Positions 15,667 to 25,895 are shown, numbered from the stretch's first letter. The stretch is DNA of 64,000 bases from Streptomyces sp. HNM0574 (GCF_012726235.1 NZ_JAASAH010000001.1:620001-684000); one strand, 5' to 3'. The notes: generated from the letters alone by a model not told the origin. Numbers and translations are program-made.

Positions 15667-16148
15667 CCGGAATCCGGGACGGCGCCCCGGGGAGCCGTCC
15701 CGGGCGGTGTTCCGCTGCCGCGGCTGCGGCGCGCCCGTCACCGTCCCGGTCCGCGAAGTGCCGCTGCCCGCAGGGGAGTCGGCGCCCGTGCCGTGGGCCA
15801 TGACGGACCCGGAGCAGCAGACCCCCGAGGGCTGCCCGCCCCGCGTGGCGCCGGGCGGCTACGCCTGGGAGACCCCGGAGGCGCCCGGCACCCGGGCGCC
15901 CCGCCCGCGACGTGCTGCTCGCCCCGGCGGACGTGCGCGGACTGCGGCTGACCGCCGACCGGCGGCGCCGGAACGGCTGTTGCGGCCTGGACGGCTGCGA
16001 CGGCCCCAACCTGCTCTGCGCGGGCTGCGGCGCCGAGATCGCCACCCGGCGCTCCGACTGCTGGACCCCGCAGCAGGTCACCCTGCACGCCACCGCGGTC
16101 ACCCGCACCCGGGTCCTCGAACGGGACGGGGACCAGGGCCCGGGCTGA
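15656..16148 (+). pseudogene. Zinc-ribbon protein gene with a frameshift
   Basis: The first part, starting ATG 15656, encodes about 80 residues with FRCRGCGAPVTVPVREVPLP, which is typical of small streptomycete zinc-ribbon proteins. After about 15900 the matching continuation is found only in another frame (DVLLAPADVRGL, CCGLDGCDGPNLLCAGCG, RRSDCWTPQQVTLH), ending at 16148. The switch falls in the C/G-rich run around 15895-15912, so a one-base indel there would restore a protein of about 163 residues with two Cys pairs. It is either a recent frameshift mutation or a sequencing error in a homopolymer-like tract. Confidence 0.65.
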
Positions 16149-16152
16149 CGTC

Positions 16153-17283
16153 TCAGGTGTCGAAGTCGACCGTCAGCTCCTCCGACACCGGGTAGGACTG
16201 GCAGGTCAGGACGTAGCCGGCGGAGACCTCCGCGTCCTCCAGCGCGAAGTTGCGCCGCATGTCCGCCTCGCCGTCCGTCACCAGCGCCCGGCAGGTGCCG
16301 CACACCCCGCCCTTGCACGCGAACGGCATGTCGGGGCGCGTCAGTTGGGCACCGTCCAGGATGCTGCGGTCGCGCGGCAGTCGGGCCTCGCTGGAGCGGC
16401 CGTCGAGGGTGATCGTGACCCGGCTGACCGGCCCCTCGGGCCCGGCCTCCTCGTGCCGCGCGGTGGGCGGGGCCGGCTCGTCCTCGGCGTGGAACAGCTC
16501 CTGGTGGACGCGGTCCCGGGGCACCGCCAGGCCCTCCAGGACCTTCCGCGCGTCGGCCACCATGCCCTGCGGCCCGCACAACCACCAGTGGTCCGCCTCG
16601 GACACGTCGACGAGGGAGCCGACGAGTTCCCCGAGCCGTTCCGCGTCGAGGCGGCCGGTGAGGATCTCGGCCTGGCGCGGCTCGCGGGAGAGGACGTGCG
16701 CCAGCTGGAAGCGCGTCGGGTACCGGTCCTTCAGGTCGGCCAGCTCCTCGGCGAACATCACGCTCTCCGTACGGCGGTTGCCGTAGAAGAGCGTCACCTG
16801 GGAGCGGTCGTCGGCGGCGAGGACGGAGGCGGCGATCGACAGCATCGGCGTGATCCCCGAACCGGCGGCGATCAGCACATGGTGCCCGGGGCTGGTCACG
16901 TCCGGGGTGAAGAACCCGGTCGGCGGCAGCACCTCCAGGACGTCCCCGGGCCGCACCTCCCGCACCAGCCAGGTGGAGAACAGCCCGCCGGGGACGGTGC
17001 GTACACCGATGCGCGGGGGCCCGCCGGCGGGGGAGCAGATCGAGTACGAGCGCCGCTCGTCGCGTCCCTCCGTCTCCCGCCGGAGCGTCAGCGACTGTCC
17101 GGGCAGGAAGGCGAACTCCCCGGCCAGCGCCTCGGGGACGTCGAAGGTGACCGCCACCGCGTCCTCGCACAGCCGCTCCACGGCGGCGACCCGCAGCGGA
17201 TGGAACACCGGCCTCCGCCGCGTCCGCGCGGCGGGGGAGGGGGAGGGAGGCGCCGGGTTCCCGGCGGCAGAGGGAGCGGTCAT
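16153..17283 (-). CDS. paaE: Phenylacetyl-CoA epoxidase reductase subunit PaaE
   Basis: 376 residues. The N-terminal ferredoxin-NADP reductase module shows FLPGQSLTLRRE, RRSYSICSPAG (FAD binding) and HHVLIAAGSGITPMLS (NADPH binding). The C-terminal plant-type ferredoxin domain has the 2Fe-2S cysteines in CKGGVCGTC and LTC, at about residues 323, 328, 331 and 361. It passes electrons from NADPH to the PaaABC oxygenase. It is the last gene of the paaABCDE unit, starting 3 bp after paaD, and is convergent with the frameshifted zinc-ribbon gene. Confidence 0.93.
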   Translation of the reverse strand: MTAPSAAGNPAPPSPSPAARTRRRPVFHPLRVAAVERLCEDAVAVTFDVPEALAGEFAFLPGQSLTLRRETEGRDERRSYSICSPAGGPPRIGVRTVPGGLFSTWLVREVRPGDVLEVLPPTGFFTPDVTSPGHHVLIAAGSGITPMLSIAASVLAADDRSQVTLFYGNRRTESVMFAEELADLKDRYPTRFQLAHVLSREPRQAEILTGRLDAERLGELVGSLVDVSEADHWWLCGPQGMVADARKVLEGLAVPRDRVHQELFHAEDEPAPPTARHEEAGPEGPVSRVTITLDGRSSEARLPRDRSILDGAQLTRPDMPFACKGGVCGTCRALVTDGEADMRRNFALEDAEVSAGYVLTCQSYPVSEELTVDFDT

Positions 17284-17286
17284 CTC

Positions 17287-17817
17287 TCAGATCTCCTTGA
17301 AGTGCTCGAACGGCTCCCGGCAGGCGCGGCAGCGCCACAGCGCCTTGCAGGACGTGCCGGAGAAGCGGGACGTCTCCTCGGTGTCCGCGGCCCCGCAGTG
17401 CGGGCAGCGCACCCCGGCCGGTCCGGTGCCGTGGCGGGTGGGGGAGAGGACCAGCGGGACGGGCCCGGCCTGCCGCCCCGGCGCCGCGCCGGGCGGCGAG
17501 ATGCCGTACTCGGCGAGCTTGCGCCGCCCTTCCGCGGTGATCCAGTCCGTCGTCCAGGGCGGGTCGAGCACGGTGCGGACCCGGGCGCCGGGGACGCCGG
17601 CGTCCCGCAGCCGCGCCGCGACCTCGGCCCGCATCTCGGCCATCGCGGGGCAGCCGGAGTAGGTCGGGGTGAGCAGGACACTCACCCCGCCGTCCGCGTC
17701 CCGCTCGACGCCGCGCAGCACGCCCAGGTCGGCGAGGGTCAGCACGGGCAGCTCCGGGTCCCGGACCTCGGCCGCGGCCTCCCGCGCCCGCGCGAGCACC
17801 GCACCGTCCGCCGTCAT
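17287..17817 (-). CDS. paaD: Phenylacetate pathway protein PaaD
   Basis: 176 residues of the MIP18/SufT-like family. The N-terminal part has VRDPELPVLTLADLGVLRGV and LTPTYSGCPAMAEMRAEV. The C-terminal part has two Cys pairs, CPHCGAADTEETSRF and WRCRACREPFEHFKEI, forming a zinc- or iron-binding ribbon. PaaD is needed for an active epoxidase, probably in Fe-S cluster or di-iron maturation. It starts 2 bp after the paaC stop, so it should be read from the same message. Confidence 0.92.
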   Translation of the reverse strand: MTADGAVLARAREAAAEVRDPELPVLTLADLGVLRGVERDADGGVSVLLTPTYSGCPAMAEMRAEVAARLRDAGVPGARVRTVLDPPWTTDWITAEGRRKLAEYGISPPGAAPGRQAGPVPLVLSPTRHGTGPAGVRCPHCGAADTEETSRFSGTSCKALWRCRACREPFEHFKEI

Positions 17818-17819
17818 CG

Positions 17820-18704
17820 TCACCACACTCCGTCCGGATGGGCCCGGGCCACGCTCTGCAACTCCTCCAGCAGCGGCGCCAGATGGGAGGTGCGCACGCC
17901 GTCCCGCCCGGAACCCGGGACGGGTTCGGCGTCCGGCAGCGCGAGTCCTCCGGCGGCGGCGACCTGCTGAAGCGCCTCCCGTGTCTCCGCCTCGACGCCG
18001 GCTGCACTTCCGTCGTCCGGGCACAGCGCGGCCACCGTCCGGTCCGTGAACAGCTCGGGCAGCCAGGGCAGGACGTCCGCGAACGCCTGCCGCGTCCGCC
18101 GCGCCGACTCCTCGGTGCCGTCGGCCAGGCGCACCACCCAGTCCGCCGCGTACTGCCGGTGGTACGTCAGCTCCTTGACGCCCTTCGCCGCGACGGCCGC
18201 CAGCACCGGGTCGGCCGCCCGCGCCAGCCGGGTGCACAGCGCCAGCCGCCAGCAGGACAGCGCCAGCAGCCGGACGAGCGCGAACGCGAAGTCCCCGCGC
18301 GGCAGTTCGGCCAGCCGCACGTTCCGGAACTCCCCGGCGTCACGGAAGTACGCGTACGCGTCCTCGTCCCGGCCCGTGCCGTCGACCTGGCCGGCCCGCG
18401 CGTACAGCATCCTGGCCTGGCCGAGCAGGTCGAGGCCGATGTTGGCCAGCGCGACCTCCTCCTCCAGCTCCGGGGCGCGGGTGCACCACTGCGCGAGCCG
18501 CTGCGCGGTGACCAGCGCGTCGTCCGCCAGGGCCAGACAGCAGGCGGCCAGCGCGGCCCGGTCCACGCCCTCGGGCAGGGTGGTGTCGACGCCGTGCAGG
18601 GGGTCGGAGAAGCCGGTGCCGAAGGCCCACTGGGCGTCGTCGCTCCCGCCCTCGGTGAGGGAGAGGTACACGTGGTCGTCACCGGCGGGGGTGGCCTCGC
18701 TCAT
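17820..18704 (-). CDS. paaC: Phenylacetyl-CoA epoxidase subunit PaaC
   Basis: 294 residues of the ferritin-like structural subunit that pairs with PaaA. Diagnostic stretches are LALADDALVTAQRLAQWCTRAPELE, ANIGLDLLGQARMLY, the DEDAYAYFRDAGEFRN segment and KGVKELTYHRQYAADWVVRL. It shares the four-helix fold of the catalytic subunit but does not carry the full di-iron site. It lies between paaB and paaD, 10 bp after paaB. Confidence 0.92.
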   Translation of the reverse strand: MSEATPAGDDHVYLSLTEGGSDDAQWAFGTGFSDPLHGVDTTLPEGVDRAALAACCLALADDALVTAQRLAQWCTRAPELEEEVALANIGLDLLGQARMLYARAGQVDGTGRDEDAYAYFRDAGEFRNVRLAELPRGDFAFALVRLLALSCWRLALCTRLARAADPVLAAVAAKGVKELTYHRQYAADWVVRLADGTEESARRTRQAFADVLPWLPELFTDRTVAALCPDDGSAAGVEAETREALQQVAAAGGLALPDAEPVPGSGRDGVRTSHLAPLLEELQSVARAHPDGVW

Positions 18705-18714
18705 GCCGCTGCTC

Positions 18715-19047
18715 CTAGATGTGCGGGACGTCTTCGGGGATGTCGTAGAAGGTCGGGTGCCGGTAGACCTTGTCGGCGCTGGGGGCGAAGAACGGGTCCT
18801 TCTCGTCCGGCGCGGAGGCGGCGATCCGGTCCGAGCGGACGGCCCAGATGCTCACGCCCTCGTTGCGCCGGGTGTACAGGTCCCGGGCGTGGGTGAGCGC
18901 CATCCGGTCGTCGGCGGCGCGGAGCGAGCCGACGTGCACATGGTTCAGCCCGCGCTTGCCGCGCACGAAGATCTCGTACAGCGGCCACTCGGCGCGTACG
19001 CCCTCCGGCGCGGTCTCCGTGCCCCGGGGCGGGTCGGTCGCGGTCAT
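18715..19047 (-). CDS. paaB: Phenylacetyl-CoA epoxidase subunit PaaB
   Basis: 110 residues, slightly longer than the roughly 95 residues usual for the family because of a short N-terminal tail. The core is [41 protein letters not shown] and [12 protein letters not shown]. PaaB bridges PaaAC dimers in the multicomponent epoxidase. Its start overlaps the paaA stop in an ATGA (19044-19047), so its production is coupled to PaaA. Confidence 0.93.
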   Translation of the reverse strand: MTATDPPRGTETAPEGVRAEWPLYEIFVRGKRGLNHVHVGSLRAADDRMALTHARDLYTRRNEGVSIWAVRSDRIAASAPDEKDPFFAPSADKVYRHPTFYDIPEDVPHI

Positions 19048-20036
19048 GCCGTCGCTCCTTCGCTCTCGTGCCGTCGCTTCGCCGCGTGCGCGGCGGCGGC
19101 CTCGCGGACCCAGGCGCCGTCCTCGTGCGCCGCGCGGCGCCGGCTCACCCGCTCCTCGTTGCACGGCCCGTCGCCCTTGATGACGCGCATGAGTTCGGAC
19201 CAGTCCGGGGTGCCGAAGTCGTGGGCGCCGCGCTCCTCGTTCCACCGCAGCTGAGGGTCGGGCAGGGTCACGCCCAGCCGCTCCGCCTGCGGGACGGTCA
19301 TGTCGACGAAGCGCTGCCGCAGTTCGTCGTTGGTGTGCCGCTTGATCTTCCAGGCCAGCGAGGCGGCCGAGTTGGGCGACTGGTCGTCGGGCGGGCCGAA
19401 CATCATCAGCGAGGGCCACCACCAGCGGTCGACGGCGTCCTGCACCATGGCCCGCTGCTCCTCGGTGCCGCGCATCATCGTCAGCAGCAGTTCGTACCCC
19501 TGGCGCTGGTGGAAGGACTCCTCCTTGCACACCCGCACCATGGCCCGCGCGTACGGACCGTACGAACTCCGGCACAGCGGGACCTGGTTGCAGATCGCCG
19601 CGCCGTCCACGAACCAGCCGATGACGCCGACGTCGGCGAAGGTCGGCGTGGGGTAGTTGAAGATGGACGAGTACTTCTGGCGGCCGGTGATGAGCCGCCG
19701 CACCAGGTCGTCCCGGTCGCCGCCGAGCGTCTCGGCGGCCGAGTACAGGTACAGCCCGTGCCCCGCCTCGTCCTGCACCTTCGCGAAGAGGATCGCCTTG
19801 CGGCGCAGCGAGGGGGCGCGGGTGATCCAGTCGCCTTCCGGCTGCATGCCGATGATCTCCGAGTGCGCGTGCTGCGCGATCTGCCGGACGAGGGTCTTGC
19901 GGTAGCCCTCGGGCATCCAGTCGCGCGGCTCGATCCGCATCTCGCGCCGGATCGTCTCGTCGAAGTGCTCCCGCAGGGCGTCCTCGCCCGGGGACGGGGC
20001 GTCCGCCGTCCCCGCCGTGCTCTCTGCCGTGGTCAT
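19044..20036 (-). CDS. paaA: Phenylacetyl-CoA 1,2-epoxidase catalytic subunit PaaA
   Basis: 330 residues. It has the di-iron ferritin-like catalytic site with [15 protein letters not shown] (ExxH) and [16 protein letters not shown] (second ExxH). It also has [24 protein letters not shown] and [21 protein letters not shown], typical of PaaA. The enzyme adds one oxygen atom to the ring of phenylacetyl-CoA. ATG 20036 is chosen over the longer frame reaching 20171 because the extension crosses the operator-like palindrome and lacks family sequence. It heads the paaABCDE unit. Confidence 0.95.
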   Translation of the reverse strand: MTTAESTAGTADAPSPGEDALREHFDETIRREMRIEPRDWMPEGYRKTLVRQIAQHAHSEIIGMQPEGDWITRAPSLRRKAILFAKVQDEAGHGLYLYSAAETLGGDRDDLVRRLITGRQKYSSIFNYPTPTFADVGVIGWFVDGAAICNQVPLCRSSYGPYARAMVRVCKEESFHQRQGYELLLTMMRGTEEQRAMVQDAVDRWWWPSLMMFGPPDDQSPNSAASLAWKIKRHTNDELRQRFVDMTVPQAERLGVTLPDPQLRWNEERGAHDFGTPDWSELMRVIKGDGPCNEERVSRRRAAHEDGAWVREAAAAHAAKRRHESEGATA

Positions 20037-20053
20037 CGAAAACCAGCTTCCCA

Positions 20054-20071
20054 ACCGACCATTCGTTCGGT
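20054..20071. promoter_or_regulatory. PaaR-like operator upstream of paaA
   Basis: The 14-mer ACCATTCGTTCGGT at 20058-20071 fits the pattern ACC-N5-6-CGGT. Its reverse complement, ACCGAACGAATGGT, resembles the perfect palindrome at 22821-22834 between paaN and paaK. From memory, PaaR of Corynebacterium binds a palindrome with ACCG-N2-CG-N2-CGGT at its core, which this matches with one mismatch. A second ACCGA arm begins at 20054. It lies 18-35 bp before the paaA start, where a bound repressor would block transcription. Confidence 0.5.
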
Positions 20072-20167
20072 ATTCAGTCTGACGGATCGCCCCGCGCCGG
20101 GCAATACCCGGCGACGGGGCGGGCCCCGGCGGCGGGCCGGTACGCACCGGCCCGCCGCCCGGAGCGC

Positions 20168-21049
20168 TCACGTCCAGGTGTGGAACCCCTGCCCGCTCTT
20201 GCGGCCCAGCTCCCCGCGCGCGACCTTCTCGCGCAGCAGCCGCGGCGGCGCGAAGCGCTCGCCCAGCGTCGCGTGCAGGTGCTCGGCGATCGCGAGCCGT
20301 ACGTCCAGGCCGACGAGGTCCGTGAGCCGCAGCGGGCCCATCGGATGCCGGTACCCGAGGCTCATCGCGTCGTCGATGGCCTCCGGGCCCGCGACGCCCT
20401 CCTCCACCATGCGGATCGCCTCCAGCCCGAGGGCCACCCCGAGCCTGCTGCTGGCGAACCCGGGGGAGTCCCGGACCACGACGTCCTTCTTGCCCAGCGC
20501 CCTGGTCCAGCCCAGCACGGCCTCCCGGGTCGCGTCCGAGGTGCCGGGCGCGAGCACGATCTCGACCAGGGCCGAGGCCGGTACGGGGTTGAAGAAGTGC
20601 ATGCCGACGAACCGGCCGGGCGAGCCGAGCGCCGAGGCGATCTCGGTGACCGGCAGCGAGCTGGTGTTGGTCGCCAGCACCGTCTCCGCGCCCACCGCCC
20701 GCTCCGCCGCCGCCAGCACCCGCGCCTTCAGCCCGGCGTCCTCGGGCACCGCCTCGACGACGAGGCAGGCGTCCCGCGGCAGCGCGTCCGGGGAGCCCGC
20801 GGCCGAGATCCGGCCCAGCACCTCGTCCGCCGCGCCCGCCAGCTTCCCGCGCTCCTCGGCCCGCCGGAGGCTCGCGCCGATCCGGTCCAGCGCGGCCCGC
20901 GCCTCCTCCTCGCCGCTCTCGACGACGAGGACCTCGGAACCGGCCGCGGCGAAGGACTGCGCGATGCCCGCGCCCATCCGCCCGCCGCCGAGCACCCCGA
21001 CCCGCGCGGGCGGCACCGGCGCCGGGCCGTCCGCGGGCTGCTCAGGCAT
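20168..21049 (-). CDS. paaH: 3-hydroxyacyl-CoA dehydrogenase (PaaH-like)
   Basis: 293 residues. An N-terminal Rossmann fold reads [21 protein letters not shown]. The HAD-family active-site segment is [18 protein letters not shown], followed by [20 protein letters not shown] and [20 protein letters not shown]. In the phenylacetate pathway this step oxidises 3-hydroxyadipyl-CoA with NAD; a fatty-acid (FadB-like) role cannot be excluded. It overlaps the paaN 3' end by 8 bp on the same strand, supporting cotranscription with paaN rather than with paaA, which starts 131 bp further on. Confidence 0.85.
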   Translation of the reverse strand: MPEQPADGPAPVPPARVGVLGGGRMGAGIAQSFAAAGSEVLVVESGEEEARAALDRIGASLRRAEERGKLAGAADEVLGRISAAGSPDALPRDACLVVEAVPEDAGLKARVLAAAERAVGAETVLATNTSSLPVTEIASALGSPGRFVGMHFFNPVPASALVEIVLAPGTSDATREAVLGWTRALGKKDVVVRDSPGFASSRLGVALGLEAIRMVEEGVAGPEAIDDAMSLGYRHPMGPLRLTDLVGLDVRLAIAEHLHATLGERFAPPRLLREKVARGELGRKSGQGFHTWT

Positions 21050-22760
21050 CGGCCGGCTCCTCGGCGGGCGCCGGGCGGCGGGACTGGAGCGTGTTGAACC
21101 GGCCGGTGACGAACGCCGGGTCGGAGAGGGTGGCGCTCGCGGCCGGGTTGGCGGCGCTGCCGTGGAAGTCGCTGAACGCGGCGGTCTGGTTGACGAAGAT
21201 CTGCCCCGTCAAGTTCGCCGACAGGTGCACGCCCGCGTCCAGCGCCGCCTCCTCCGCTGCGGCCAGCACGTCCTCGCTGGTGGAGTGCACGGCGGCGGTC
21301 AGCGCCCCGTGCTCGCCCACCGTCTCCCGCAGCACCGCCAGGCTGTGCTCGGTCGAGTCGGTGCCGATCACGAACGAGACCGGACCGAACCACTCCCGCG
21401 CATAGGTCTCCCGGTCCTCCGCCTCCAGCCGCGCCACCAGCGGCGTCCGGACGTCCGCGTCCGGGTAGTCCGGGTGCTCGACCTTCGCCGACGGGTGGAC
21501 CGTACGCCCGACCCCGGCGGCCGCCTCCAGCCGCTGCCGTACGCCGTCGCTCGCGAGGGCGCCGAGGGTGCCGGCGGCGCGGGCCGGATCGCCGAGCAGC
21601 TTGTCGAGCGCGGCGCCGAGGTCGGCGGCGAACTCGTCGGGGGACTTGGTGCCCTGGTCGGTGGCCAGGCCCTGGCGGGAGACCAGCAGGTTCTGCGGGG
21701 TGGTGCACATCTGGCCGCTGTAGAGGGACAGCGAGAAGGCGAGGTTGCCGAGCATGCCCTTGTAGTCGTCCGTGGAGTCCAGGACGACGGTGTTCAGCCC
21801 GGCCTTCTCGGTGTGCACCACGGCCTGACGGGCGTGCTCCTCCAGCCAGTTGCCGAACTCCGTCGAGCCGGTGAAGTCGACGATCCGCACCTCGGGCCGC
21901 AGCGCCAGGTCGGCCGCCGTCCGCTCGTGCGGCTCCTCGGCGGCGAGCAGCACCACGTTCGGGTCGAAGCCCGCCTCGGCCAGCACCTCACGCGCGATCC
22001 GCACCGTCACCGCCAGCGGCAGCACCGCCGAGGGGTGCGGCTTGACGATCACCGGGTTGCCGGTGACCAGGCTCGCGAACAGCCCCGGGTAGCCGTTCCA
22101 GGTGGGGAAGGTGTTGCAGGTGATCAGCAGGGCCACGCCGCGGCCCACCGGCGTGAACTTCTTGTCCATCACCTGGGCCCCGCCCTTGCGCTGCGGCTTC
22201 GTCCAACGCGCCGCCCGCGGGTGGTACTTCTGCTCGGCCCAGCCGTACGCGACGGCCTCAAGACCGCGGTCCTGCGCGTGCGGGCCGCCCGCCTGGAAGG
22301 CCATCACGAACGCCTGCCCGGTGGTGTGGTGCACCGCGTGCGCCATCTCGAAGCTCGCGGCGTTGATCCGCGCGAGGATCTCCGCCGCGACCCCGGCCCG
22401 CTCGTCCGGATCGGCGGCCCGCCAGGCACGTCCGGCCTCCCGCGCCGCCGCGACCGCCTCCTCGGGGGCCACCCGCGGATAGCCGACGCCCAGCTCCTGG
22501 CCGTACGGCGAGATCTCGCCGGGGCGCACGGTGCCGCTCTCCGGGTGGCCGGGCAGCGCGAAGGGCTTGCCCAGCAGCGCCTGGAACGCGGCCTCGCCCT
22601 GCTTCGGCGCCTCCTCGCCGTAGACCGAGGTACTGGGCGACTCCTTGTGCGGGGTCCAGTAGTCCCGGTCGGCGGTGGCGGCGCGGGCGCGCTCCAGCAG
22701 GTCACGGTGACGGGCGAAGAAGTCGGTGCGGCCGGTGCGTTCTGCGGCGTTCTGCGGCAT
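21042..22760 (-). CDS. paaN: Phenylacetate degradation aldehyde dehydrogenase PaaN
   Basis: 572 residues from ATG 22760, with AGAGGTGG six bases upstream; an in-frame GTG at 22769 is less well placed. It is an aldehyde-dehydrogenase-fold protein: LITCNTFPTWNGYPGLF, PVIVKPHPSAVLPLAVTVRI, IVDFTGSTEFGNWLEEHA, and the catalytic region SLYSGQMCTTPQNLLV with the Cys nucleophile. The C-terminus continues only with ALDH sequence (NLTGQIFVNQTAAFSDFHGS), so the MaoC-like hydratase domain of two-domain PaaZ is absent. It probably oxidises the ring-opened semialdehyde-CoA, and ring hydrolysis would need a separate enzyme not seen here. It is divergent from paaK. Confidence 0.88.
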   Translation of the reverse strand: MPQNAAERTGRTDFFARHRDLLERARAATADRDYWTPHKESPSTSVYGEEAPKQGEAAFQALLGKPFALPGHPESGTVRPGEISPYGQELGVGYPRVAPEEAVAAAREAGRAWRAADPDERAGVAAEILARINAASFEMAHAVHHTTGQAFVMAFQAGGPHAQDRGLEAVAYGWAEQKYHPRAARWTKPQRKGGAQVMDKKFTPVGRGVALLITCNTFPTWNGYPGLFASLVTGNPVIVKPHPSAVLPLAVTVRIAREVLAEAGFDPNVVLLAAEEPHERTAADLALRPEVRIVDFTGSTEFGNWLEEHARQAVVHTEKAGLNTVVLDSTDDYKGMLGNLAFSLSLYSGQMCTTPQNLLVSRQGLATDQGTKSPDEFAADLGAALDKLLGDPARAAGTLGALASDGVRQRLEAAAGVGRTVHPSAKVEHPDYPDADVRTPLVARLEAEDRETYAREWFGPVSFVIGTDSTEHSLAVLRETVGEHGALTAAVHSTSEDVLAAAEEAALDAGVHLSANLTGQIFVNQTAAFSDFHGSAANPAASATLSDPAFVTGRFNTLQSRRPAPAEEPADA

Positions 22761-22820
22761 GGGGTCCACCTCTTGACATGCAGGTCAGCGGCTGGATTAC
22801 TTGACGGCGTCGTCAACGTA

Positions 22821-22834
22821 ACCGAATGTTCGGT
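22821..22834. promoter_or_regulatory. PaaR-like operator between paaN and paaK
   Basis: ACCGAATGTTCGGT is a 6-bp perfect inverted repeat (ACCGAA / TTCGGT) with a 2-bp centre. It matches the ACCG-N2-YG-N2-CGGT pattern also seen before paaA at 20058-20071. It lies 61 bp upstream of paaN and 106 bp upstream of paaK, in position to control both divergent promoters. The likely binder is the TetR protein at 24346. Confidence 0.55.
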
Positions 22835-22940
22835 CGGGTACAAGGGTGGACCGGAGCACCTGCCGGTTCTGGCCGAGACGCATCCCCCGCGCATCGCGTC
22901 GCGACGTACCCCGTCATTCCCGCCACGTAGAGGAGACGAG

Positions 22941-24284
<1,344 letters not shown>

Positions 24285-24345
24285 GCGGCCCGGTGGCGGC
24301 GGCTCCGGTGAAACCCCAGCTCCGGGCCTGTGTCACAGTGTCGTC

Positions 24346-24984
24346 ATGAGCACCACACCACCGGTGAGGAACGGGCGGCGGGGCAAGCCGGGCCGTCCCG
24401 GGTACGACCGCGACTCCCTGCTGGAGGTCGCGGTGGCCGCGTTCATCGAGCGCGGCTACGACAGCACCGGCATGGAGGAGCTCTCCCGGCGGCTCGGGAT
24501 CAGCAAGTCGAGCATCTACCACCACGTCTCCGGCAAGGAGGAGCTGCTCGACCTCGCGCTGAACCGCGCCCTCGACGCGCTCTTCGCCATCCTCGACGAG
24601 GAACCCGTCCCGGAACGCGAGCGGGAGAGCACCACGGCGCTGGCCCGCCTGGAGCACACCGTGCGCCGCAGCGTCGAGGTCCTCGCGGCCGAACTCCCTT
24701 ACGTGACGCTGCTGTTGCGGGTGCACGGCAACTCGGACGCGGAGAAGCGGGCGCTCGCGCGGCGGCGGGACTTCGACCACCGGGTCGCCGCGCTCGTCCG
24801 GCAGGCCGAGGAGGAGGGCGCGGTCCGGCACGACATCGACCCCTGGCTCACCAGCCGCCTCCTCTTCGGCACGGTCAACTCCCTCATCGAGTGGTACGAC
24901 CCCGCCAAGGGCGTCCCCGTGGAACACCTCTCCCAAAGCCTCACCACCATCCTCTTCGACGGCCTCCGCGCCCGCGCCCGCTAG
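24346..24984 (+). CDS. TetR-family regulator, probable phenylacetate repressor
   Basis: 212 residues. The N-terminal helix-turn-helix domain is LLEVAVAAFIERGYDSTGME followed by LGISKSSIYHHVSGKEELL. The C-terminal ligand domain includes LPYVTLLLRVHGNSDAEKRAL and LLFGTVNSLIEWYDPAKGVP. It starts 61 bp after paaK on the same strand and is the only regulator in the paa locus, so it is the best candidate for a PaaR-type repressor released by phenylacetyl-CoA and binding the palindromes at 20058 and 22821. That link is inference from position and family. Its stop is followed at once by the dispersed repeat. Confidence 0.85.
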   Translation: MSTTPPVRNGRRGKPGRPGYDRDSLLEVAVAAFIERGYDSTGMEELSRRLGISKSSIYHHVSGKEELLDLALNRALDALFAILDEEPVPERERESTTALARLEHTVRRSVEVLAAELPYVTLLLRVHGNSDAEKRALARRRDFDHRVAALVRQAEEEGAVRHDIDPWLTSRLLFGTVNSLIEWYDPAKGVPVEHLSQSLTTILFDGLRARAR

Positions 24985-25052
24985 GGGGCGCGGGGAACGG
25001 CGCAAAAAGGGGCGCGGGGAACTGCGCGAACCACCGCGACGCACCCGCACCC
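24985..25052. repeat. Dispersed GCGCAGTTCCCCGCGCCCC repeat, locus A
   Basis: Read on the minus strand, the order is GGGTGCGGGTGC (25052-25041), then GCGCAGTTCCCCGCGCCCC (within 25030-25009), then a second variant core with GCCGTTCCCCGCGCCCC (25004-24985). The same order and core recur at 38670-38720 and 48872-48922. This copy fills the space directly after the TetR stop, between two convergent genes. The repeated sequence is seen directly; a role as terminator or protein-binding site is not known. Confidence 0.75.
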
Positions 25053-25095
25053 GCCCACACCGCCCCGCACCCCGCGACGCAACAAGCCCCCGGCG

Positions 25096-25716
25096 CTACG
25101 CGCCGGCAGGCGCCAGCTCGCGCGCGATCCCGTCCAGCAGCATCGTGAGCCCGTGCTCGAAGTCCGCCCCGCCGAGCCGGAGTCCGGGATGCGTCCCGCC
25201 GAGCGCCGCCGCCAGCGCGGGCCGGTGCCCCAGCTCCCCGGGCCCGGCGGTGAACCCGCCACTCGCGGCCGTCATCGCCGCACCCAGCGCGTACGACTCC
25301 ACGAGCAGCACGGCCCGCGCCGCGCAAGCCGTCTCCCAGCCCCCGTCGAGCAGGTTCTGGAGCAGGGTGTCCAGCGCGGAGAGCGAGTTCTCGCTGCGCA
25401 GTGGCCTGCGCATCACCAACGGCATCGCGTTCGGGTGCTGTTGGAAGGTGCGGGAGTAGCGCCGCGCCAGATCGGTCAGCTCCTGCCGCCAGGGCGCCGG
25501 TCCGCCGGCGTCGGCGCTGATCCGGCGGCTGACCTCGTCGGCCACGGCGTCCAGCACGTCCTCCAGGTCGCGGAAGTGCTTGTACAGGGAGGGGCTCGTG
25601 ACGCCGAGCCGCTGCGCGAGGCGGCGCATCGTCACCGCGCCGAGGCCCTCCTCGTCCAGCAGCCGCAGCGCCTCGCTCACCGCCGCGCTGCGCGAGATCC
25701 GGGGCTGACGGGGCAT
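25096..25716 (-). CDS. TetR/AcrR-family regulator
   Basis: 206 residues from ATG 25716 with AGGAG upstream. The DNA-binding domain reads ISRSAAVSEALRLLDEEGLGAVTMRRLAQRLGVTSPSLYKHF (spread over residues 6-47). The remainder (WRQELTDLARRYSRTFQQHP, LLLVESYALGAAMTAA, GLTMLLDGIAREL) fits the TetR C-terminal ligand domain. It is divergent from an APC permease and amidohydrolase pair and probably controls them, since the intergenic space has an AT-rich palindrome near 25896. Confidence 0.85.
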   Translation of the reverse strand: MPRQPRISRSAAVSEALRLLDEEGLGAVTMRRLAQRLGVTSPSLYKHFRDLEDVLDAVADEVSRRISADAGGPAPWRQELTDLARRYSRTFQQHPNAMPLVMRRPLRSENSLSALDTLLQNLLDGGWETACAARAVLLVESYALGAAMTAASGGFTAGPGELGHRPALAAALGGTHPGLRLGGADFEHGLTMLLDGIARELAPAGA

Positions 25717-25895
25717 CGGCGGGGCGCTCCTGGGGGAGAGGGGGACGGTCAACAGGCGGGCGGGGCGCACCGATTGTACGGCGGGGCCCGCTGGTCACCG
25801 AGCGTGCAGGCGGCGTGACGAGCTGCGGAATCTTCGTCCCGCCTCTTCCCCTCAGGGGGACACGGGGCGTACTTTCCCCGAAAGCTAATCAGGTT

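Noticed and set aside
12187..15801. 1204-codon minus-strand open frame
   Set aside because: It crosses several real genes on both strands and lacks any recognisable domain.
19068..22940. Very long open frame (about 1290 codons) continuing upstream of paaK
   Set aside because: It is antisense to paaA, paaH and paaN, which have clear family motifs. Low stop-codon frequency on the opposite strand is normal in DNA this GC-rich, and only 22941-24284 carries protein-family sequence.
24985..25052. Insertion-sequence remnant at the dispersed repeat
   Set aside because: No transposase fragment, terminal inverted repeat or target duplication is visible; the element is only about 20-70 bp.
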